A stretch of 64,000 nt of DNA from Microplitis mediator (Eukaryota > Arthropoda > Insecta > Hymenoptera > Braconidae): the NCBI RefSeq assembly GCF_029852145.1, contig NC_079974.1, forward strand, positions 15,561,582 through 15,625,581, read 5' to 3'. The notes beneath the pieces are model-generated. The model was not told the origin of the DNA and did not search any database. It saw only the letters and a list, made by a program, of their open reading frames with translations. Numbering within the stretch: position 1 is the stretch's first letter; each line of letters starts with the position of its first letter. The position numbers and the translations under genes were made by a program. Shown here one piece after another: positions 12,001 through 23,835 of this stretch.

Positions 12001-15000
12001 TGATGAATTGGCCATTCATTCACCGAATAAAATTTCGGAATATGGTAATCCGATGTTTAAAAAATTGAATGGATTTTAAAATATATATGTTGTAGTTTAT
12101 TATTCAATAAATATGTAAATAGTAATTTTTAAAAATATTTATACAGAATTATTTTTTAAAAAAATGAGTATATTATGTAATCTTAGTTATGTAAATTCTT
12201 TCTTCGTAATGTCCTTTCATTTCCACTCCTCAAAATGAATCTACAGCATAAATTAGTCTGAGGTAAGTAACTGCCTGTGCTTTTAAAAAATAGCTTATGT
12301 TTGCAAGGTGTATTGGACTTGAAAGTAACCCATGATTATCATACTTGACTAATTATTTTTGTTTTATAGTTTGAGTTGAAAGAATTGAAGAGACGAGAAC
12401 AAGAGAGAGAAGAAGAGGAGAGACGTAAGAAAGAAGAAGCTGCGGCTGCTGAAGCAGCACGATTAGCTAAAACAACACCTGTTACTAGTCCTGATGAACC
12501 AACAAGTGAACGGTAATTAAAAATTTTTTTATAAAATGAATGTATTTAAAATTTTTAACTTCCCGCTAAGAATTTTGTAAATTTTAAAAAATTCGCGAAG
12601 TTTATGTTTTCATCAGATGTCGCCGCACAAACGATTTTAATCGGACAATTCGCTCTAGAGACTTAGAGTTTTAATTTTGATTTAGAGTTTATCAATAAAA
12701 AAATTTAAAGCAACATCGTTTTTAACATTTTTCTTGGATATTTTATACATTAACGCTCTAGTCTGAGTCAAAACTCATTTAAATTCTTATTTTAATCACT
12801 GATGACTTTTCGATGTCTTGAATTTTTTAAGTTCAATATAAAACGTACCTGTTTTCAATTTTGAAAATCCGAGATATTTTCAAATTCAAAATATTGAAAA
12901 TAACGTTTTCGCGCTCAATAAGCTGAAAAACAGCGAGAAGTTTTGGGGCTGGCTCACAGGGTCCAGACTTTCTAATAGAATATCAAGATAAATTATTTTA
13001 AATTTTCATTTATTTTATAGGGTCGAAGCTGATGGTGTCACTAGTGGTGAGCGTGGCGATGACGATCATGGTAAGAAATTTTTAAATATAATTTTTATAA
13101 TACTTAACAAATTGTCTGTATTAATGATTTAAATGCACGTTTGGGTACAGCGCGAAGTAAGATTTTAAAATAAGGAAAAATTTTGAACTGATTTACTCTG
13201 ACTATCATGAAATACTAAAAGGATTTTATTAATTGAATAATTAAATTAAAATTTTAGAGTTAAAATCAACCTTGAACTATTGATAAATTTTCGTATTTAA
13301 AAAAATAATTTTAAAGTCTACAAAATATTTTAAAAAATAAGAAAAGAAAAAAGATATCTTGATGAAGCATGAATATTGCTAACAAGCACGTTTATTTTTG
13401 CCACTTACCCTTTCTCAATCCTTAAATTATAAATTAAATGATCCTATTCTCAATCCTTTGTCCTTTGATTCCTTAAATATTTCCCATTTTCCTTTAAAAT
13501 GCGGCACGGAATGCACATACCGCAGTGGCACCGCGCAAGGCTTCTTCTACACGAACACCGCAATCCCAAGAAAAACCCAAGGAAGGTGAGTGTTCGGTAG
13601 AATATTAAAAAAAAAATTCATATCCAGTTTTTTTATGTTTTTTATTAAACATTTTCAATAGTAGTTTAGATATTTTTATTTCTTATTTATTTATTTTTAA
13701 ATCACTTTTAACACCCGACATATTGGAATTCACTGACGTCCACAAGTTTTTTTAAGTTTTAATCTAAAATATTATTGGGTTTTTTTTATTTTTTAACAAA
13801 TCATATTACATGTCACATTAAATACTTATCAGTTAATTACATTTGTCAAGGTAAATGTTCAATTAGTGATACCATTGTCGCTATTATTATTTCATGTCAA
13901 TTATTTTTTTTTGTTATCAATAATTCAAAAAATGAATGAAAAATGAAAACATGACTAATTTAAACACTTATCTTGAAATATTAATTTTGTTTAAATATAA
14001 AAATATTTTTAAGAGATTTTATTCTTTTAAAATTATTTAATAGTTATTAATATGCTTTCGTGTGTGCAATAACATTTTTATTCACAGGTGGCGGAATCAT
14101 TATCTTCAAATCTAAATCACTATTTAATTAATTGTTTATTATTATTACGATAATTATTAATATTAATTTTAATTATTAAACTAATATCTAGTCTAGTTCA
14201 AGTATAATATAAATTATAATTGGCTTTTTTCTTTAAACTGCACATAAATTTTACTGCATGAATTAAATTATTTAAGTATCACGCATCAGTATTTAATTAG
14301 CATATTTTTGCTTTTAATAAAAATAAGTGGCATGTTTATTTAGTAGCTTATTATTTAAAATTTTTTTTTATTACACGGAGAAAAATTTAAAGTAAATATT
14401 TTTATGTGATTTAAAAGCATCGGGATATTACTTTACGAGCCTAGTAATGATTACATTATATTACAATGTAACTATTACTATGCAGCTGTCTACGTATTTA
14501 TTTTGATGTTGTACAGCTGCATAGTAATTGCACTGCAGTGTAATGTAATTACTACTAGGGTCGTAAAGTAATGTCAGCTATGATTTTTGAATCACATACA
14601 CTGAGAGAAAAAAAATATTTTCGAATTATTGTATATTTTTACCACAGGAAATTACGCTATTGAAAATTTTGAATCTTTTATATTTTTGATGCAGAACTTT
14701 GAAGATGTCATTAAAAATAATTTTCTTAAGTCCATTTTCCGACAGTGCCTCCCCTAACCAATTTTTTTAAAATACTCAATGACTCAATCGTAATGACAGT
14801 ATTAAAATTTTGATAGTTAATTAAAAAAAGTTAAAGCATTAATTGAAAAAAGGGCAACACAGTTACATTTTCGCCGAGACAGATTTTTAAAAAAATTATT
14901 TACAGTTGATATCAATTAGGAATTAAACGAAATTTGGAAAATAAATCTTATCAAAATCTTTATGTCGACATTATAATTTGAATATTATTTTCTCAGTGTT

Positions 15001-17384
15001 GGAATATTTACTTGAAATTTTCCTCCGTATACTTTATCATCTATATATTTTATCAAATGATTGATATTAATATCGAGTAAATTAAATTAAAATTTTTTTT
15101 TTCTATTATAATTTTAATTATGTCTATTAATTATTGTTTGTTGTACTGCAGAACAATAATATTGATTGCAATTTTAAATTAAAACTATGTAATGCATGAT
15201 TTTGTATATTGGTGTGGTATAGTGCATGTTCAGAGGCCTCAGCGATTCTCTTCTGGAGATGTGACACGACCTATTACTCCAACAACTTCCAAATCTCGTG
15301 CTTCTGTCCCATCAACACCAACAAGTAAGTGTGAATTAAACCCGATATTCAACATACTGTTTACAAAAAATAGTTACTACTTTTTTTAAAGTCTTATTAC
15401 AATCACTCACTTAATAATCACTTAATTACATATTCATTCTATACGTTTTAATAATTTTTTAATTTCTACGTCAATAAATTTTTTACCACCACCGTAAAAA
15501 TTATTTTAGACCTTCAGTATTTATGGTTATCATAATATTTTTACTAGGGGTGTGCGAATACTTCGAACTTACAAATTATTCGTATCGAATCAAACTAATC
15601 GATTCAAACTTCGAATCGAATAAATCGAAATTTTTTCAATAATTTGAAACTCCGAATTTTTTTTAAATTCTCGAATTATTAAAAAATTTTCAAATAATTC
15701 CAAAATTTTTTTTTGAACGACTTACAATATTTTTTCCTATAATTCAAATTTTTCTGAGATAAATAAACTCTCCATTAAATAAAAATTGAATATTTGAAAG
15801 CTAATCAGAATTTTATCGATTCTAATCGAATAATTTGAAAAGTTACAAATAATTCGAAAACTTTCGGATAATTAGAAAAGTTTCGAATTATTCGATTCAA
15901 ACACAATTTGCCGACCCCTAATTTTTACACATTAAATTACAAACTATAAATTAAATTTTTTATCCTCCATATTTTATTTAATTAAAACAATTTAAAAAAA
16001 AACTTAGTTCGAGTACTTAGTATTTATTTAGATGCATGTGCATGTTGCACGTAAGTAAATTTAAAATTCGAGCACGTTTAAGTAGATGACAAAAAATTTT
16101 TGGGAGCGGCGGTAACATGAAACGATAAACTTATTACAAAACCAAGCACATAAATATATCTATATATAGATAAGTAAGTAGTTAATTGAATTGTAATCCC
16201 AATATAAGCTCCTAAAGGTGGAACTGGTTCCGAACCCGGTACACTGCGACGTAAGGAACGTAGTCGCAGCAAGTCACCGTTCAGAAGCTTCCGTTGGAAA
16301 AAAACTCCCAAGTCACCGAGTTTAGATCGTAGCGGTGTGAGTGATGACGAGCACAGCTTCCACGGTAAGTTTGTCGTAATGGCCATGAATTGATTATTAT
16401 CCACGACTAGAGATTATTATTATTATTACTATTATTATTATTCTTTATATTTTTAATTATCAAAAGCATCCTTTGAGCTCGTTATTTTTTCTGTTTGCTT
16501 TTACAATGAATGAATGAATGCTTACATTTTATTAAGCATGTCTTGAGCCAGATATATTTTACTTGAATTTATAATTAAATTTAATATTACTTTTATTATT
16601 TGAAAACAATTTCAGGTACTCAGTGATGCAGTTCACCGAATTAGATATTTAATTTAATTAGTTGATAGTATTAATTCATACCTAAATCATGTCATAGTCA
16701 TATATTAATATAAATTATAATTTTTATCAGCAGTTAATTATAAAACGAATACTTATTTGAATAAAATTGTTAAATTAAACAGAGCAGAGAAGCCCGAGTG
16801 ACGATGAATTCGAAGGGACACTTGTGCGTAAGCACGAGTGGGAAAGTACAACGAAAAAAGCAACAAATCGATCATGGGACAAAGTATATATGGTTGTCCG
16901 TGGACAAAATCTTGTAGCGTACAAAGATCAAAAGTCTTGCAAGGCAGCTCCGGATCAACTTTACAAAGGTGAAGCACCCTTCGATCTTCGTGGTGCTACA
17001 ATCGCCGTTGCTAGTGATTACACCAAGAAAAAACACGTCTTCCGAGTCAAGTAAGTTATCATTTTTATTTAAGGGCATTCTCAGACAGTGCCCCCCCCCC
17101 CCACTTTGTAAAAATTTTTAATGATTTTCAACTGTCATTAGCGTATTCAAATTTTATTTATTAATTGAAGCAATAATTGTGTTGGGAATTTACGTATGGT
17201 AATCGTGAATGAAACAAATCAATTTATTAAACAAATGAATATTATATCTTTTATTAAAATACGCGCTCTAGGGTATGTCTTCACTCGTAAGAGATTTAGC
17301 TTAGATTAACTTATTCTTTTAATATTATTTAACACTGAGGTCCACCAACCTCTCCTCCTTTTGTATAACAAAGATCTCTAAGTT

Positions 17385-17469
<85 letters not shown>

Positions 17470-20400
17470 TGCAAATGAAGAAAAACATATTGCCTTGCAT
17501 TTACTTGGAACATGGGCCTCAATCTCTCGTCGACCCAAGTACCTAAGGTCATAAAATTTGATCCATGCTAGCTTTCTTTTTCCTAAGTAAACATATACAT
17601 ATTTTGAACTTAAATATATATACTACAACTTAAATGCAACACTGTTCGAAATAATATTTCGAACAGAATATTTAGTAAAGAGAAATAATTAAATAAAGTA
17701 TATATAAGAATAAAGATTGATTTTTTTACAGAGAATCCAACAAATTGAAAAAAGGACAATGTAGTTGCAATTACGCCGAGACATAGAATTTAAAAAAAAT
17801 TACTTACAGTTATTATCAATTAGGAATTAAACGAAATTTGTTGAATAAATTTTAGCCTACAAAATTTGAAAATTTTAACCATAAAATCGACATGAAGATT
17901 TTACTGAAATTGATTTTTCAAATTTGGTTTAACTCCCAATTAATATCAACTGTAAGTCATTTTTTTAAATCCATCTTTCAGCGAAGTTGTCTTTTTTTCA
18001 ATTAATGCTGTAATTTTTTTTCAATTGATTGATAAAATTTTGATACACATCACAGTTGAGTCATTAAAAATTTTTAGAAAGTATGGGGGAGGCTGTTAGA
18101 GTATGGCCGTGAAAAGAAAAAAATTCTTTTATTATTAATTGAAATAATTGTTATTAACTTATATCGTATTATTTTATTTAGGTCACAGGGTGGTGCAGAC
18201 TTCTTGTTCCAAGCTAAAGATGATGCTGAAATGAATGAATGGGTCACGGTATTGAACCAAGCTGCCCAAGGTGCTGCAGGAGCGAGTACATCGAGAGCAC
18301 ATACTCTCCCAGCACCAACTCAAGCTGAAACAAAACGACGCAGCTTTTTTACTCTTAAAAAGAAGTAAGTAATCCATAATTATTTTATTTTGCTCGTTAT
18401 TTTTTACAATCTTACGTATTTATTTTTATATTTATTAGTTAATGACTGTATTAAAATTGTAAATAAGATCATAATGCACCTGCTGTTGTAAGTTCCTTAT
18501 TCACTGCGTCTTCATTTTATTGCTATTTCATAAATGCGTGACATTATTTTATCATATTGTTTATCATATTCTCATTTTAAAATAATATACATTTTTTTGT
18601 CCGTATCGACTATAAGAGTTGCAAAATAAAAAGAAATAAAAAGTTACTCTTAATAAATAAATTTATTCATTATGACTAATGAATATACTTATCATGAGTT
18701 ATTATCATTATTATTATAAATTACAAATACATGAGTAATGATTTTATAATTAAAAATCTTTCATCGTATGATAAGACTGATGAATAAGTAATTGATAATA
18801 TTAATATTATTAAAATTTGTAACACTTGTCGATTTGACAATAGGTCAATCATCATTGAGCATCCCTTTTCGATCATATTGCATTTATCATATTTTTAGAA
18901 AAGCCAAAAAGTAGAAAGCGATTACCATGATCATAAGAAAAGTTCAATACACAATTGGAACAACATTTTTATGCGGTGAGTCGCACACCATTATTGCTCA
19001 TAAACGTCGTAAATATTTTGCACGATATTTAAATCATATCCCAATTTTAATTTATAGTTATATTTATTATTTAAATTATTTTTTTTTAAATATTATTCGT
19101 TTTGAAATAATTTTATCCTTGTGATTTAGTTTAAGGCCATTCTTAGACAGAGCCACTTTTAAAAATTTTCAATGACTCAGCTGTCATAAGCGTATCAAAA
19201 TTTGATCAATTAATTAAAAATAAAAAAAGTAAAGCATCAATTGAAAAAAGGAAAATTTTGCTAAGATATAAATTTTAAAAAAATACTTACAGTTGATATC
19301 AATTGAGAGTTAAACGAAATATGGAAAATAAATTTCAGTAAAATCTTCATGTCAATTTTATAGTTGGAATTTTCAAATTTTGTAGGCTAAAATTTATTTA
19401 ACAAATTTCGTTTAATTCCTAATTAATAATAACTGTAAGTAATTTTTTAAAAATTCTATATCTCGGTGAAATTGTAATTACGTTGTCCATTTTTCAATTA
19501 AGGTCTTAATTTTTTTAACTTCCCGCTAAAAAAATTGGGAATTTTCAAACATTCGGGAAGTTATTGGTTTCGGTCCGATTTTCAAAAATCGAATTTCTAA
19601 GAGATCTTGATGTTTTGAGGTTCTAGGAAGATATTCTGACTAATTTCAAGATGATGTCCGAGTGTATGTATGTATGTGCGTACGTACGTATGTAAATATC
19701 TGTAATCTTTGAACGGATGAACCGAGTTTGATCGTCAAGGTGAATTAAAAAAAAATTTTTTTTTTAGTAATTATAAAATTTCTCTAAAACGACTAGATAA
19801 ATCAATTCTAAAATCTGATCAGCTTAAGAACTCAATAAAACACGTCGATTCTTACCGTCTCAATCGGTCAATTCGTTTGAGAGATATCGTTGGAGAAAAA
19901 ATGGTAAAAAACGTTTTTTTTTTCGAAAAAAACGGCATACAAAATTATTTTCGAGCTCGAAGAGCGGGAAGTTTTGGGGCTGGCCCGCAGAGTCAACCGA
20001 TAGACGGATTTAAAAAAATTAATCCTTAGTGAACCTGAATTACGGTAAATTACCCGAATTTACTGCAAAATACCGTATTATTACGGCTAATTTGCTGCAT
20101 TTTACGGGGATTCACGGCATTTTTACCGCAACACAGTGCAATATTTTACTTTACGGTAAAATTCCGTAATTTTGCAGTATATCTACACGTTTGCGGTGAA
20201 ATGCCACAATGTTACCGCACATTTCCGGTCACGTACTGCATTTTTACCGTAAAATACCGCAGGATTGCCGCTGATTCACAGTTAATTACCGTACCGTTAC
20301 CGTAAAATACCGCAATTTACCATCATTTGCCGTAAAATTCCGTATTTTTATCGTACTTTTTCCGAGTGCCGTAATTTACCGCAAGTCGGATCCGCCAGGG

Positions 20401-21052
20401 ATTAATAAAATTTTAATACGGTTATGACAGTTGAAAATAATTGCATAAATTTAAAAAATGGATGGTACTGTCTGACAATGCCCTTGATGATAATGTCGAG
20501 AGGAATGTTCTTCCAATTGTGAATGCGGAATGACGTTAATTATTCTTCGATTAACCGAAGAATCAGGCATTTACGTGTTTCATATGCCTCAAAATATATT
20601 TTAATAAATCTTATATGCATACAATACAATACAATACAATATAATTAAACACATAATTTATTTATCTTTCTAGGTTGATTATTGGTATATGAAACATACT
20701 GATGCACTTGATAAACACTCCATTTTTATTAGGTGCCTGTTAATTTAAAATAAAAAATTCATCTATTATTTTAATTAGTTTATTTTATTATTATAACTTA
20801 ATCATGCATCATTAGCTATCATTGTGTGTCATCATTCCATATTTTTTTAAATTATTTATCATAATTTTATTTAGTTTGTATTGGCTTTGTAGGAGTTGAC
20901 ATCATTCATATAATTAATATACGCAATGCTACATGGTATTTAACTATTTTTACAGATCTGAAGACTATCCGATAATTTATATCACGTTCTACTTAAATAA
21001 TTACAATTAAAATAGATCCGTTAATATGTTGATTTTTTTTTTTTTCAGCTAA
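3052..21052 (+). CDS. beta-Spec: Spectrin beta chain, full-length PH-domain isoform (2401 aa)
   Basis: Submembrane actin cross-linker; the beta chain pairs with alpha-spectrin, binds actin through its CH domains and ankyrin through middle repeats. Coding exons: 3052-3187, 3930-9928, 11203-11307, 12370-12512, 13021-13070, 13526-13585, 15223-15324, 16209-16364, 16783-17050, 18182-18364, 21049-21052. All junctions are GT-AG, phases match throughout and the sum is 7206 nt. CH1 lies at about residues 50-155 (FQKWVNSHLVRC, LRDGKMLIKLLE) and CH2 at about 170-275 (LLLWCQMKTAGY, WRDGLAFNAIIH). The spectrin-repeat rod runs from about 300 to 2080, encoded almost wholly by one 6-kb exon. A charged linker with RREQEREEEERRKKEE and an S/T/P-rich tail come from small exons. 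The PH domain is at about 2260-2370 (EGTLVRKHEWES, WDKVYMVVRGQNLVAYKD), and the end is KRRSFFTLKK. Only one base plus the stop comes from the last exon, so the exact end is less sure (see findings). No frameshift seen. Confidence 0.96.
3592..3862. repeat. TIR element in beta-spectrin intron 1 (ACTCCGGA family)
   Basis: Ends are CTGTAAAAAAT and ATTTTTTATAGCA. The interior is full of CGGAGT/ACTCCG words and includes ATAAACAGTCATCTGCTTCG. A second copy at 43130-43450 shares this interior and has cleaner ends. Nonautonomous, class unknown; it fills much of the 742-bp intron. Confidence 0.75.
10020..10179. repeat. Short TIR element, beta-spectrin intron 2
   Basis: Bounded by GTTTAAAACCAAAGGGC (10020-10036) and its complement GCCCTTTTGGTTTTAAAC (10162-10179), one indel apart. 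The interior is AT-rich without an ORF. Confidence 0.7.
10228..10822. repeat. 595-bp element with perfect 20-bp TIR
   Basis: TACCCGGGAAAATTTAAATT at 10228-10247 is exactly complementary to 10803-10822. The interior has no ORF and hosts a second foldback at 10493-10649, so that element inserted later. It lies in the intron between the giant exon and the next. Confidence 0.8.
10493..10649. repeat. Foldback element, family of two copies here
   Basis: The arms contain AGTACTCGATCAGGGAACTA and its complement; the centre is an ATAGATAT-type palindrome. A second copy at 46939-47095 has the same arms and centre. It is nested inside the element at 10228-10822. Confidence 0.8.
10824..11099. repeat. 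276-bp near-perfect palindrome
   Basis: It begins CTACACGGAAAAA and ends TTTTTCCGTGTAG. The two arms, about 117 bp each, are almost identical in reverse complement. They are built from AGTACT, TAGTAGTGG and CAGTACTGTATGCTATCTAG words, with a short related loop near 10940-10980. In the primary transcript it would form a long RNA hairpin. It ends 103 bp before the exon at 11203. Confidence 0.9.
11564..12079 (+). CDS. beta-Spec: Alternative terminal exon of beta-spectrin (short, PH-less isoform)
   Basis: An acceptor (GGGTTATTCTTAG at 11551-11563) opens a reading frame of 171 codons and a TAA. The frame continues in phase 0 from the exon ending at 11307. Splicing 11307 to 11564 would give a 2251-residue protein that keeps the CH domains and the rod but has no PH domain. 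The tail is T/S/P-rich at first (TPPEYPTISTTTTSTP), then basic and N/S-rich, ending MFKKLNGF. A polyadenylation signal follows 27 bases after the stop. Vertebrate beta-spectrins also have short C-terminal isoforms without PH, made by alternative 3' ends; whether this insect exon is used is inference. It could instead be an unrelated small intronic ORF, but acceptor, phase and poly(A) site agree. Confidence 0.6.
   Translation, partial: PEMVHCSDFLLGMPLMELEHRLTFTPPEYPTISTTTTSTPVKPPSTITKKWNRSFSSIVHDIIFYSDRFYRPINRCRRGYTSTGTKIIYPVTFNSKEFLNIRNIIRPKSFLWDSDWIRSKNNSIRSDSNNSLSPIKNFDNFNDFVFDELAIHSPNKISEYGNPMFKKLNGF
12106..12111 (+). terminator. Polyadenylation signal after alternative exon
   Basis: AATAAA lies 27 bases after the TAA at 12077-12079, followed by T-rich DNA, so it could end the short beta-spectrin transcript. 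Confidence 0.5.
12557..12965. repeat. AACTTCCCGC / GGGGCTGG family, copy 1
   Basis: It starts AACTTCCCGCTAA and ends GAAGTTTTGGGGCTGGCTCA, close to the family end seen at 19970-19995. A second copy lies at 19517-20000. It fills most of the 508-bp intron before the exon at 13021. No ORF; class unknown. Confidence 0.65.
14404..14597. repeat. Foldback element in beta-spectrin intron
   Basis: Arms of about 80 bp: GCATAGTAATTGCA-type words on the right match TAACTATTACTATGCAGCTG on the left in reverse complement. Outer ends are GTGATTTAAAAGCAT and TGATTTTTGAATCAC, with a 22-bp loop. Nonautonomous, class unknown. Confidence 0.75.
15545..15920. mobile_element. hAT-like nonautonomous element with 8-bp target duplication
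   Basis: TIRs are TAGGGGTGTGCGAA and TTTGCCGACCCCTA. The interior is made of TTCGAA/AATTCGAA words and has no ORF. It is flanked by a perfect direct repeat ATTTTTAC at 15537-15544 and 15921-15928. An 8-bp duplication and an AGGGGTGTGC end are typical of the hAT superfamily. It sits in the 884-bp intron between exons 15223-15324 and 16209-16364. A second, interrupted copy is at 39858-40926. Confidence 0.85.
17073..18108. repeat. Decayed TIR element (AAGGGCATT / AGACAGTGCC family) with inserts
   Basis: It starts AAGGGCATTCTCAGACAGTG, followed by a run of about 14 C, and ends with a degenerate complement near TGTTAGAGTATGGCC. The interior words ATTGAAAAAAGGACAA and CGCCGAGACA recur near 14840-14890 and in the unit at 19133-20485. 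It contains the AT microsatellite and fills most of the intron 17051-18181. Confidence 0.5.
17387..17466. repeat. (AT)n microsatellite, about 80 bp
   Basis: About 40 uninterrupted AT units inside a beta-spectrin intron. ORFs across it are pure IYIYIY artefacts. Confidence 0.95.
19517..20000. repeat. AACTTCCCGC / GGGGCTGG family, copy 2
   Basis: It starts AACTTCCCGCTAAAAAAATT and ends GCGGGAAGTTTTGGGGCTGG. The interior carries a TGTATGTATGT/CGTACGTACG run and GAACGGATGAACCGAG. No ORF; nested in the unit at 19133-20485. Confidence 0.65.
20037..20385. repeat. Array of irregular CCGTAA / TTACGG / ACCGCA words
   Basis: About 350 bp holds some 25 or more occurrences of TACCGTAA, TTTACCGC, TTACGG and close variants, in both orientations and at irregular spacing of roughly 8-20 bp. 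It is clearly less AT-rich than its surroundings. It is not a simple tandem repeat and has no ORF. Function unknown. Confidence 0.75.
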
Positions 21053-21965
21053 ACTGGAGCGGTAGAATATTTACCGGAATGAGTTTGGACTATTATGCAA
21101 AAAGAAAAACAATTCAAGATGAAATGATAATAATGCTGCTATTTCGTCGCTCTACTATGTTAAAGCAACGCTAATAACAAATTATAATAAGATATAAACA
21201 TCCGACTATATATATATATAGTCATAAGTGATTTAATTGTCAGATTTTAATTTAAACAGAGACTTTTTTTTTTTATTATATCGGCAAACGGCAGATTTAT
21301 ATTAAAATATTTATTAATAATTTGTCGTGTTTGACGTTTTAAAATATATATGCATATACATATTTTAAAACGACTTGCAATTGCCATAATGAAGAGAGTA
21401 ATCTAACATCAAACTTTCCCAGGTTAGCGAGATTTCGATAAAAGTATTGATTTTGTTTATTTCTTTTTTTTTTTTTTTTGTAAAAAAATTTTTACGCATG
21501 ACAAGATAAAGAATAAAGAGTAAATATATTTGGCTCTTTCGTGTTTGAAAAATTTTCTAAATGATTTATATTTATTATTAATTATTAATGTTAAAAATTT
21601 TTTATAAATGTTATTTTAAAATTTATCTTAACGACTTCATTTTGCAATAAATGCTTTAAAAGTATTTATATATTAGTAAAAACGCACAATTTTTCACTGA
21701 AATTTTAACCAACTATGAAAAATAGTGACGTAAGACTATATTAGTCGGTTTACTAGTTTATTTTTACAAAAACAAAAAATTAAAAAAATACATCTATATA
21801 TATATAATTGACGAATGATATTTATAAAAGTTTTATTAATTGTAATTGTATCTTTTCTTTCATTTTAAATGCGTTAATTAAAGAGCTTACGTTTTAATGA
21901 CTGCCATTTATTTTGTAAGATCGCTCTCCTGGGATCGTTTTATTATAATGATTAAATAAATGAAG

Positions 21966-21968
<3 letters not shown>

Positions 21969-22033
<65 letters not shown>
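21969..22033. repeat. (AAT)n microsatellite
   Basis: About 21 AAT units in the downstream region of beta-spectrin. Confidence 0.95.
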
Positions 22034-22036
<3 letters not shown>

Positions 22037-23454
22037 GTAAACTTTTAAAGAATGTTATATTACGTGAAAAAAGAAATAAAATATTAAAAGAAAAATAAAT
22101 ATTATTGTAATGACAAAGAGTTTCCTCCAATACGAGATCGTTAGGTAAAAAAAATTATATACAAATAAAATTCATAAGCTCTAGTTGATTCTCTCGATCT
22201 TTATGACTGTTTCGTATTATTGTCTTCGAACAAAACCGACACTATAAATAAATTAAATTATAAAAGATAAAGTGAAAAGTAATTATAATAATAATAATTA
22301 AAAAAAAACTAAGTGATTCACGCGAGCTTTGATGCATGCGATCGGACACTGCAATTTCTTACGACAAATAGCTTGAAAATTATATAGTTTCGAATTGTTA
22401 TTTTTTTTTTTCTTTATAGTATTTATGGAATGACGTGTAGTGTTTTAATTTTTTTTAAATTGTAAATCATACTATATATAAAAACATAATTAAAAAATTA
22501 ATTCGATTTAAACGGTAATTATTACCCTGTTATATTTATAATTCTGTTGCTTATTATTTTATTTTTCACGTGAATTTAAATAAATTTTCATTGAGCGAAT
22601 GAGACTTAATCATACCCATATAATGACTGACAGATGTCATTATTTTATTTTAAATTTAAATTTAAAACATCACAATGCGCTCTATTTAAATATAAAATTG
22701 TCAAAAGAAAAAAAAAACTCGTAAACTAGAGCAATACGTCCGTTTCAATATTGAAAGAAACAAAAGCTTTTATTGCACGAAAAATATATATTTAAATATG
22801 CACAATATGTGTAAAGACAATTGGCTTTAATGTCGAATTATAATTTTAATTATTTTAATCCTTTTGCAATTTACGCGACATAATAATCGCTCTGTTTTTT
22901 ATATAAATATAAATATTAAAATAATTAAAGTAGGATAAATAAAAATGGATACAAAAAAAAATTAATGAATATAATTAATATAAATAATATATAATTATAA
23001 AAGAAATAAATAGTTCGCTCTTTTTCGTTTTTAAAAGGCCTTCCTTGAAAAAAAATATCCAAAAAGAAACAAAAATTTTTTATTATTAAGTGAGAATGGA
23101 TGTGTAAATGTTAAAAAATAATGATATATATTAATTGATTAATCTATAATTATTATTATAAATTAGTTTATCTTTTTAAAATTTTATTTCTACAACTGTG
23201 CAAATATGTTATCAAGCTTTTAATGTATAATCTTTAAGCCTCATGAAGTGGCAATTACCGATGTGCATAGAAGTGTCGCTAGTGCGAGTAAAAAAATTAC
23301 TAAGTTGAATAAAAAATTATAATAAACATAATTATTTAAAATTTATGACACAGAGAAATAAAAAGAACTAAGGAGTCTAATCAAATTTTACAATACAATG
23401 ATCCATTAAATTTATCAATTAACAAAAATTACGTCTTTCATTCATCTCTTACGA

Positions 23455-23835
23455 TTCTGGTTAGTCGACGTCTAATAATTTTTGGATTTTTTTCAAAACG
23501 ATAAATTATAAAAAAAAAATTGTACCTATAGATTTTTTATTTTTCTACGTGTGCATTTTTTACTTTTTTTGAATGAAAAATCCGAAAATTTTTAATTGTC
23601 TGCTTAGTTCAGGATCATTATTTATTATGATCCGAAGGTTACCAGACCATGAAAAATTTTTGGATTTTTTTTTCACCAAATAAATTGCAAAAAAAAAAAA
23701 AAAAAAAAAAAAATATGCACATGTAGAAAATTGAAAAAATTTCAGGTGGAATTTTTTTGAATATTTTTTTTTCCTTAATTTATTGTTTTTAAAAAAATCC
23801 AAAATTTTTTAGACCGGGAAATTTCAGTATCATTC
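23455..23835. repeat. Two adjacent copies of the TGAAGTTAG-CTACATGTGCAT palindromic family
   Basis: One copy is at about 23455-23620, the next at about 23630-23835 in the other orientation. Diagnostic words are GACGTCTAATAATTTTTGGA, AACGATAAATTATAAAAAAA, CTACGTGTGCAT or ATGCACATGTAGAAAATT, and AATTGTCTGCTTAGTTCAGG. Other copies: 25960-26220, 26565-26720, 30870-31070, 38930-39150, 46625-46830, 52760-52980. Confidence 0.7.

Larger units (their letters stand above)
19133..20485. repeat. Composite TIR unit in last beta-spectrin intron
   Basis: The left end AAGGCCATTCTTAGACAG pairs with the right end CTGTCTGACAATGCCCTT. The interior is a mosaic: family sequence also seen near 14725 and 17740-18100, then a second element at 19517-20000, then the CCGTAA word array at 20037-20385. 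It is best read as one element later invaded by others. Confidence 0.55.

Noticed and set aside
17325..17552. Minus-strand ORFs of 69-75 codons
   Set aside because: Almost wholly IYIYIY from the AT microsatellite in a beta-spectrin intron.
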